DNA from: Cyanobacteria bacterium UBA8156
GTDB lineage: Bacteria > Cyanobacteriota > Cyanobacteriia > Pseudanabaenales > Pseudanabaenaceae
Assembly: GCA_003456125.1 (NCBI GenBank)
Contig: DMPD01000205.1
Span: 1 to 10,319, forward strand
DNA: 10,319 nucleotides
Reading direction: 5' to 3'
Part shown: positions 5,397 to 10,319 of the stretch, in pieces
How the letters are laid out: every line of letters begins with the position of its first letter
Position numbering within the stretch: the first letter of the stretch is position 1
Program-made: the position numbers and the translations under genes
Notes under the pieces: model-generated
What the model was told of the DNA's origin: nothing
The model's database searches: none
The model's input: only the letters and a program-made list of their open reading frames with translations

Positions 5397-7517
5397 GTGG
5401 CTAGAACGATTCCCCTAGAAAGAGTCCGCAACATCGGTATTGCCGCCCACATTGATGCCGGCAAGACCACCACTACCGAGCGCATCCTGTTTTATTCCGG
5501 GGTCGTTCACAAGATTGGGGAGGTACACGAGGGCACCGCGGTAACCGACTGGATGGCGCAGGAGCGGGAGCGTGGGATCACCATCACCGCCGCGGCCATT
5601 TCCACGGCTTGGACGAAGCGGGATCCAGAGAACCCAACGCAGCCTTTGACGGGAGCTCTCGAGCACAAGATCAACATCATTGACACCCCTGGTCACGTGG
5701 ACTTTACGATCGAGGTAGAGCGTTCGATGCGGGTGCTGGATGGTGTGATCACAGTACTGTGTTCCGTGGGTGGTGTGCAGCCCCAGACCGAGACGGTGTG
5801 GCGGCAGGCGGACCGCTACCGAGTGCCTCGCATCATCTTTGTGAACAAGATGGATCGCACGGGAGCCAACTTTTTCAAGGTGTATAGCCAAGTGCGCGAT
5901 CGCCTGCGAACCAACGCCGTACCGTTGCAGGTTCCCATTGGTAGCGAAGGGGATTTTAAGGGGTTGGTGGACTTGGTACGGATGCGGGCCTACACCTACA
6001 ACAACGATCAAGGCACCGACATTTCGGAAGGAGAAATTCCAGCGGATTTGTTGGAGGTGGCTCAAGAGTATCGTTTGAAACTCGCGGAAGCCGCCGCCGA
6101 GACCGATGATGTCTTGACGGAAAAGTATTTAGAAGGGGAAGAGCTGACCGAAGAGGAAATTCGGACGGCCGTCCGGAAAGCCACCCTAACGGGCAAAATG
6201 GTGCCGATGTTTTGCGGCTCTGCGTTCAAGAACAAGGGTGTGCAGTCGCTGTTGGATGCCGTGATTGACTACCTGCCGGCGCCCATTGACATTCCGGCCA
6301 TTCGTGGGATGTTGCCCGATGGGGCGGAAGTAGAACGGAGCGCCGATGACAGTCAGCCCTGTGCCGCTTTGGCGTTCAAACTGATGAGCGACAAATACGG
6401 TGACCTCACCTTTGTGCGGGTGTATTCCGGGGTGGTGGCCAAGGGCACCTACCTTCTGAATGCTACAAAGAACAAGAAAGAGCGGATTTCGCGGTTGCTG
6501 GTCTTGAAAGCCGACGAACGGATTGAAGTAGATGAGCTACGGGCTGGGGATTTGGGAGCCGTGTTGGGGTTGAAAGACACGACCACCGGCGACACCCTTT
6601 GCGACGACGCCAACCCGGTGATTTTGGAATCACTGTTCATTCCGGAAGCCGTGATTTCGGTGGCCGTGGAGCCCAAAACCAAAGCAGACATGGATAAGTT
6701 GTCCAAGGCTTTGCAAGCGCTCTCGAAGGAGGATCCCACCTTTCGTGTCAACGTGGATCCGGAAACCAACCAGACCATCATTTCGGGGATGGGTGAACTG
6801 CACCTAGAGATTCTGGTGGATCGGATGTTGCGGGAATTCAACGTGGAAGCCAATGTTGGTGCACCGCAGGTAGCCTATCGGGAAACCGTACGGAAGGCGG
6901 TGCGGGCCGAAGGGAAGTTCATTCGTCAAAGCGGTGGAAAGGGTCAGTACGGCCATGTGGTCATCGAGTTGGAGCCGTCGGAGCCGGGCACCGGGTTTGA
7001 GTTTGTGTCTAAGATTGTGGGTGGAACCGTGCCGAAGGAGTATGTGGGGCCGGCAGAGCAGGGGATGAAAGAAGCCTGCGAATCGGGGATTTTGGCTGGG
7101 TACCCGGTAATTGATTTGCGGGCAACCTTGGTGGATGGTTCTTATCACGATGTGGACTCCTCCGAAATGGCCTTCAAGATTGCTGGTTCGATGGCGATCA
7201 AGGAAGCCGTGATGAAAGCCAATCCGGTACTGCTGGAGCCGATGATGAAGGTGGAAGTGGAAGTACCGGAAAACTTCTTGGGGGACGTGATGGGGGACTT
7301 GAACTCCCGTCGCGGTCAAATTGAGGGGATGGATTCCGAACAAGGCATAGCCAAGGTGGCTGCTCAGGTTCCTCTGGCAGAAATGTTTGGCTATGCCACG
7401 GACATCCGCTCCAAGACTCAGGGTAGAGGCGTGTTTTCGATGGAATTCAGCCGCTACGATGAGGTGCCCCGCAACGTGGCGGAAGCCATCATCGCCAAGA
7501 ACAAGGGCAATAGCTGA
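5397..7517 (+). CDS. fusA: Translation elongation factor G
   Basis: EF-G is the cytosolic GTPase that drives tRNA-mRNA translocation on the ribosome and, with RRF, recycles it. The product has 706 residues. All G motifs are visible: G1 AHIDAGKT (17-24), G2 RGITIT (59-64), G3 DTPGH with the catalytic His100 (96-100), G4 NKMD (150-153) and G5 GSAFKNKG (274-281). Domains II to V follow, with [63 protein letters not shown] and [19 protein letters not shown] all conserved. The start is GTG, not ATG: AGAGGAA at 5384-5390 is 6 bases upstream and [20 protein letters not shown] is the family N-terminus. The protein is about 15 residues longer than cyanobacterial homologues I recall (about 691), mostly explained by an insert at 73-89 between G2 and G3. 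The gene ends 138 bases before tuf. Confidence 0.98.
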   Translation: MARTIPLERVRNIGIAAHIDAGKTTTTERILFYSGVVHKIGEVHEGTAVTDWMAQERERGITITAAAISTAWTKRDPENPTQPLTGALEHKINIIDTPGHVDFTIEVERSMRVLDGVITVLCSVGGVQPQTETVWRQADRYRVPRIIFVNKMDRTGANFFKVYSQVRDRLRTNAVPLQVPIGSEGDFKGLVDLVRMRAYTYNNDQGTDISEGEIPADLLEVAQEYRLKLAEAAAETDDVLTEKYLEGEELTEEEIRTAVRKATLTGKMVPMFCGSAFKNKGVQSLLDAVIDYLPAPIDIPAIRGMLPDGAEVERSADDSQPCAALAFKLMSDKYGDLTFVRVYSGVVAKGTYLLNATKNKKERISRLLVLKADERIEVDELRAGDLGAVLGLKDTTTGDTLCDDANPVILESLFIPEAVISVAVEPKTKADMDKLSKALQALSKEDPTFRVNVDPETNQTIISGMGELHLEILVDRMLREFNVEANVGAPQVAYRETVRKAVRAEGKFIRQSGGKGQYGHVVIELEPSEPGTGFEFVSKIVGGTVPKEYVGPAEQGMKEACESGILAGYPVIDLRATLVDGSYHDVDSSEMAFKIAGSMAIKEAVMKANPVLLEPMMKVEVEVPENFLGDVMGDLNSRRGQIEGMDSEQGIAKVAAQVPLAEMFGYATDIRSKTQGRGVFSMEFSRYDEVPRNVAEAIIAKNKGNS

Positions 7518-7655
7518 TCTGTTCTTGCGGGATGTTTCTGGAGTGATGTCTACCGTGAAACGCTTGCCGGTCAAGGCTCTACCTTTTCTGGCTGTGTTTC
7601 TCGCCAGCCCTATCAACAAACTATCTGAATCTCAAAAGGAGACACGGGAAGATCC

Positions 7656-8888
7656 ATGGCACGCGCTAAGTTTGAACGCAACAAGCCCCACGTCAACATT
7701 GGTACGATTGGTCACGTAGACCATGGCAAAACGACTTTGACGGCGGCGATTACCATGACCCTCGCGGCTGCCGGTCAGGCGGCTGGTCGCAAGTACGACG
7801 AGATCGATGCGGCTCCTGAGGAAAAGGCGCGCGGCATTACGATCAACACGGCTCACGTGGAGTATCAGACGAAGGATCGTCACTATGCCCACGTGGATTG
7901 TCCCGGTCACGCTGACTACGTGAAGAACATGATCACGGGGGCAGCTCAGATGGATGGGGCAATTTTGCTGGTGTCGGCGGCAGATGGCCCGGAACCGCAA
8001 ACCCGGGAGCATATTCTGTTGGCACGGCAGGTGGGTGTACCGCAGCTGGTGGTCTTCATGAATAAGGAAGACCTGATGGAAGGGGAAGAAGAGCTGATCG
8101 AGCTGGTGGAATTGGAAGTCCGTGAGCTGCTTTCTTCCTATGATTTTGACGGGGACAACCTGCCGATCGTTTTGGGTTCGGCCAAGCAGGCTTTGGATGC
8201 GATGATCGCCAACCCGAAGACGCAGCGGGGAGAAAATCCTTGGGTGGACAAGATTTGGAAGCTCATGGATGCGGTGGATGATTACATTCCGACCCCGGAA
8301 CGGGCTGTTGACAAGCCTTTCTTGATGGCGGTGGAAGATGTGTTCTCGATCACCGGTCGGGGTACCGTGGCTACGGGTCGGATTGAACGGGGTAAGGTGA
8401 AGATTGGGGACAACGTGGAGTTGGTGGGCATTCGCGACACCCGCAACACAACGGTGACCGGTCTGGAAATGTTCCAAAAAACCTTGGAAGAAGGGCTGGC
8501 CGGAGACAACATCGGTGTGTTGATGCGCGGTATCACCAAGGATCAGGTGGAGCGGGGCATGGTGCTGGCCCAGCCCAAAACCATCAATCCCCACACGGAG
8601 TTTGAGGCGCAGGTGTATATCCTCACGGACAAGGAAGGCGGTCGGAAAACGCCGTTCTTTGCGGGCTATCGCCCTCAGTTCTACGTGCGGACTACGGATG
8701 TGACGGGTACGATCAAGGCATTCACGGCAGACGACGGCAGCTCGGCGGAAATGGTGATGCCGGGTGACCGGGTGAAAATGACGGTGGAGCTGATTGCGCC
8801 GATTGCCATTGAACAGGAGATGCGCTTTGCGATTCGGGAAGGCGGCCGGACAGTTGGTTCGGGTGTGGTGACCAAAATCGTGAAGTAG
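7656..8888 (+). CDS. tuf: Translation elongation factor Tu
   Basis: EF-Tu is the cytosolic GTPase that delivers aminoacyl-tRNA to the ribosomal A site. The product has 410 residues, normal for cyanobacteria and about 16 longer than E. coli because of a loop insert near 183-192 (ending QRGENPW). Motifs are G1 GHVDHGKT (19-26), G2 RGITIN (59-64, with T62), G3 DCPGH with catalytic His85 (81-85), G4 NKED (136-139) and G5 GSA (174-176). Domains II and III are complete, with [33 protein letters not shown] and the terminal [22 protein letters not shown] at 7636-7642 is the likely ribosome binding site although 13 bases from the ATG; GGGAAG lies closer. Residue 113 is Glu in GPEPQTREH, where Met (GPMPQ) is near-universal as I recall. 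There is no HIP1 site in the gene. Confidence 0.98.
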   Translation: MARAKFERNKPHVNIGTIGHVDHGKTTLTAAITMTLAAAGQAAGRKYDEIDAAPEEKARGITINTAHVEYQTKDRHYAHVDCPGHADYVKNMITGAAQMDGAILLVSAADGPEPQTREHILLARQVGVPQLVVFMNKEDLMEGEEELIELVELEVRELLSSYDFDGDNLPIVLGSAKQALDAMIANPKTQRGENPWVDKIWKLMDAVDDYIPTPERAVDKPFLMAVEDVFSITGRGTVATGRIERGKVKIGDNVELVGIRDTRNTTVTGLEMFQKTLEEGLAGDNIGVLMRGITKDQVERGMVLAQPKTINPHTEFEAQVYILTDKEGGRKTPFFAGYRPQFYVRTTDVTGTIKAFTADDGSSAEMVMPGDRVKMTVELIAPIAIEQEMRFAIREGGRTVGSGVVTKIVK

Positions 8889-8903
8889 TTGGAGGAGGGT
8901 TTG

Positions 8904-8946
8904 CCCTTACGCCTCGTCCCTCTCCCGCGCTAGGAGAGGGATAAGG
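8904..8946 (+). repeat. Palindromic repeat element after tuf
   Basis: The inner arms CCCTCTCC (8918-8925) and GGAGAGGG (8933-8940) pair perfectly around a 7-base loop. Outer arms CCTTA (8905-8909) and TAAGG (8942-8946) also pair, leaving an asymmetric internal loop. There is no T-tract after it, so it is not a simple terminator. Its form resembles the CCCTCTCC/GGAGAGGG dispersed palindromes seen in many intergenic spaces of cyanobacteria. It may protect the tuf mRNA 3' end from exonucleases, which is inference. Confidence 0.65.
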
Positions 8947-9026
8947 TAATACATGGCAGAGCCTTTGGTTCTCATTTGCAGCAAATTTGTTTTTGTTTCT
9001 TCTTTGATCTATCTCTGTGACCTGTG

Positions 9027-9053
9027 AAGACCTCCCCTGGGTGGGAGGTTTTT
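9027..9053 (+). terminator. Intrinsic terminator of the str operon
   Basis: ACCTCCC (9030-9036) pairs with GGGAGGT (9043-9049) around the 6-base loop CTGGGT, and the stem can extend by AAG/TTT pairs on the outside. Five T residues (9049-9053) follow directly. This is a textbook rho-independent terminator, 139 bases after the tuf stop, and it separates the translation genes from the next operon. Confidence 0.85.
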
Positions 9054-9168
9054 CGTTGGTGTGAATAAGGTGCGGATGTGGCTGCTGGCTGCCGGGCCCT
9101 GAACTTTGCCCGTGGCGATCGCGTCTAAGGACTGGCGTTAGCCTAGACCAACATTCAAGGTGGCGATC

Positions 9169-9513
9169 GTGGACATTCTGCCAAACCCCAGCAACGATTC
9201 TTTGATTGGTGCTTGGTGCGGAGATTGGGGTGGCTCTCCTGCGCTGGATAATTTGACTGGGCATACTGGGAGTACAGCGGCGCTGAAGGCTTTGGCTCTC
9301 GGTGTGGAGCACATTGTGCTCTCGGGGGAAAAATACATGGAGCTGAGCGATCGCGACTTCCTGCCGGAAGCTGCCGTTTTGCCCAAGGAAGACCTCGCGG
9401 CGGCGGTGACGGCAGGGGTTCAGGCCGCGGCGCTGGAAGCGGCTTTGGTTGGGAATTTACTGGCGGTGTTGGCGGATGTCGATGCTTGGGCTAACCCAAT
9501 CGGTTTATCCTGA
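9169..9513 (+). CDS. Small hypothetical protein
   Basis: This predicts 114 residues with no family that I recognise. An in-frame stop at 9139-9141 limits the start to GTG codons at 9160 or 9169. I favour 9169 because AAGG at 9157-9160 lies 8 bases upstream of it but overlaps the other candidate; the 9160 start would add MAI. There is no signal peptide. The N-terminal half is Gly/Trp rich (GAWCGDWGGSP, then NLTGHTGSTAALKALALG), and the C-terminal half is a strongly Ala-rich predicted helix (DLAAAVTAGVQAAALEAAL, then VGNLLAVLADVDAW). A single cysteine lies in the first motif. It ends 24 bases before plsC in the same orientation, so it is probably co-transcribed with plsC. One HIP1 octamer lies in it. 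Acidic overall and likely cytosolic. Confidence 0.65.
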   Translation: MDILPNPSNDSLIGAWCGDWGGSPALDNLTGHTGSTAALKALALGVEHIVLSGEKYMELSDRDFLPEAAVLPKEDLAAAVTAGVQAAALEAALVGNLLAVLADVDAWANPIGLS

Positions 9514-9537
9514 AAAGGTTCGTTTCGGAAGTCGGGC

Positions 9538-10182
9538 ATGACGGAGCCGCTGCGGGAGCCTTGGCCCAATTTGGTGTTGTACCATCTGTTCAAATGGTCG
9601 GTGGTGAGTCCCCTGCTCCATGGAGCTTTTCGGGGGCGGATCTACGGGGCGGAGCGGGTGCCGACGACGGGGCCGTTGGTGGTGGTCAGCAACCATGCCA
9701 GCGATTTCGATCCCCCGATTGTCTCGAATTGTGTGGGGCGACCGGTGGCCTTTATGGCAAAAGAAGAATTGTTCCGGGTGCCGGTGTTGCGGGAGGCGAT
9801 TCGGCTTTATGGGGCTTACCCGGTGAAGCGGGGAGCCAGCGATCGCGCGGCATTAAAGGCTTCGCTGGCGGTTTTGGCTCAGGGCTGGGCCTGTGGCGTG
9901 TTTCTGGACGGGACGCGATCGCCCGATGGGCGGGTGGTGGCCCCCAAACTGGGGGCGGCGCTGATTGCGGCGAAGGCCCGGGCTCCCCTGTTGCCGGTGT
10001 GTTTGTGGGGCACCCATGCCATTTTGCCCAAGGGGGCATCGTGGCCCCGGTGGTTTAGCCCGGTGACGGTGCGCATCGGGGAGGTTTTGCCGCCGCCGGC
10101 TTCGACCGATCGCCCGGAATTGGAGGCGGTATCGCAACGGTGCGCCGCCATCTTGAATGAAATGCACGCCCTGGGTCGATGA
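9538..10182 (+). CDS. plsC: PlsC-family 1-acyl-sn-glycerol-3-phosphate acyltransferase
   Basis: Enzymes of this family transfer a fatty acyl chain to lysophosphatidic acid to give phosphatidic acid, the precursor of membrane glycerolipids, at the inner face of the membrane. The product has 214 residues, short but normal for compact cyanobacterial members. Motif I is NHASDFDP (52-59), the HX4D catalytic pair being H53 and D58. Motif II is YPVKRG (94-99). Motif III is FLDGTRSPDGR (122-132), which has Asp124 where most members have Glu (EGTR). Motif IV is LLPVCLWGTHAILPKG (151-166). A hydrophobic stretch near 11-31 may bind the membrane. GGAAG at 9527-9531 sits 6 bases before the ATG. The acyl acceptor cannot be told from sequence; a paralogue with another lysolipid substrate is possible, so the symbol is at family level. 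Confidence 0.88.
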   Translation: MTEPLREPWPNLVLYHLFKWSVVSPLLHGAFRGRIYGAERVPTTGPLVVVSNHASDFDPPIVSNCVGRPVAFMAKEELFRVPVLREAIRLYGAYPVKRGASDRAALKASLAVLAQGWACGVFLDGTRSPDGRVVAPKLGAALIAAKARAPLLPVCLWGTHAILPKGASWPRWFSPVTVRIGEVLPPPASTDRPELEAVSQRCAAILNEMHALGR

Positions 10183-10319
10183 TGGAGCCCGATCCCGATC
10201 GCTTGACGCCGTACTTGGAAGCGGTGCAGAAGTTGGGGGCTTCGGCGGTGGAGGTGTTTGGGTTTGCCTCCATGGCCACGACGGTGGAGTTTGCCGGGAA
10301 TCGGCTGCACCAAATTTCC
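10179..10319 (+). CDS. TldD/PmbA-family protein, N-terminal part
   Basis: The frame is open from ATG 10179 to the window edge, giving 47 residues: MMEPDPDRLTPYLEAVQKLG then ASAVEVFGFASMATTVEFAG then NRLHQIS. The pattern, a short helix, then G-A-x-x-x-EVF, a strand with S/T-rich turn, then x-V-x-F-x-x-NRL, is that of the N-terminal domain of TldD/PmbA proteins. Those form zinc metalloprotease complexes, act on peptides such as microcin B17 and CcdA in E. coli, and are widely conserved in cyanobacteria. The ATG overlaps the plsC stop (ATGA), and a second ATG follows at 10182, so translation is probably coupled to plsC. Catalytic residues lie beyond the window, so TldD cannot be told from PmbA. 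Confidence 0.7.
   Translation, partial: MMEPDPDRLTPYLEAVQKLGASAVEVFGFASMATTVEFAGNRLHQIS

Noticed and set aside
7588..7607. CTGGC...GCCAG hairpin in the fusA-tuf gap
   Set aside because: Five pairs around a 10-base loop with no T-tract; co-transcription of fusA and tuf is more likely. I saw no convincing tuf promoter in this gap.
6804..8594. Two long minus-strand open frames (271 and 320 codons) opposite fusA and tuf
   Set aside because: Both are complementary to highly conserved EF-G and EF-Tu coding sequence; such shadows are common and show no protein family signal.
8953..9027. Possible 24-residue peptide (start MAEPLVLICSK) between tuf and the terminator
   Set aside because: It has no ribosome binding site or coding signature and lies in the tuf 3' untranslated region.

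Overview
The window comes from a cyanobacterial chromosome. Three things support this. The octamer GCGATCGC (HIP1) occurs 18 times in 10.3 kb, where chance predicts less than one. The ribosomal protein and elongation factor sequences are of cyanobacterial type: S12 begins [13 protein letters not shown]7 has 156 residues and ends AHYRY, and EF-Tu has 410 residues with the usual extra loop. The str gene order rpsL-rpsG-fusA-tuf is complete. I cannot name genus or species; base composition looks moderately GC-rich.

Layout. (1) 1-3853: the last 31 codons of an unknown gene, a small membrane-anchored hypothetical protein, and two tandem paralogous ABC-2-type membrane permeases that overlap by 11 bases. 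No ATP-binding subunit is visible. (2) 3840-9053: the str operon. A near-consensus promoter with an extended -10 overlaps the stop codon of the second permease and drives rpsL. Next come a 291-base repeat-rich rpsL-rpsG gap, rpsG, a 300-base gap with a likely fusA promoter, fusA (GTG start) and tuf. The operon ends at a clear intrinsic terminator at 9027-9053, preceded by a palindromic repeat element. (3) 9169-10319: a small unrecognised protein, a PlsC-family acyltransferase, and the first 47 codons of a TldD/PmbA-family gene whose start overlaps the plsC stop.

How the genes work together. rpsL, rpsG, fusA and tuf supply ribosome parts and the two elongation GTPases and would be co-expressed at high level, with extra input from a fusA-proximal promoter. 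The permease pair probably forms a heteromeric membrane channel with an ATPase encoded elsewhere. The plsC-tldD pair looks translationally coupled but functionally unrelated to its neighbours.

Most of the window is ordinary core genome. I found no convincing new multi-gene system. The points most worth a second look are the rpsL tail and rpsL-rpsG gap, where a tandem repeat with one extra A creates the S12 stop codon; the paralogous permease pair with a conserved Cys pair; the dispersed palindromic element; the absence of rpsJ after tuf; and a few unusual residues in EF-Tu, EF-G and PlsC.
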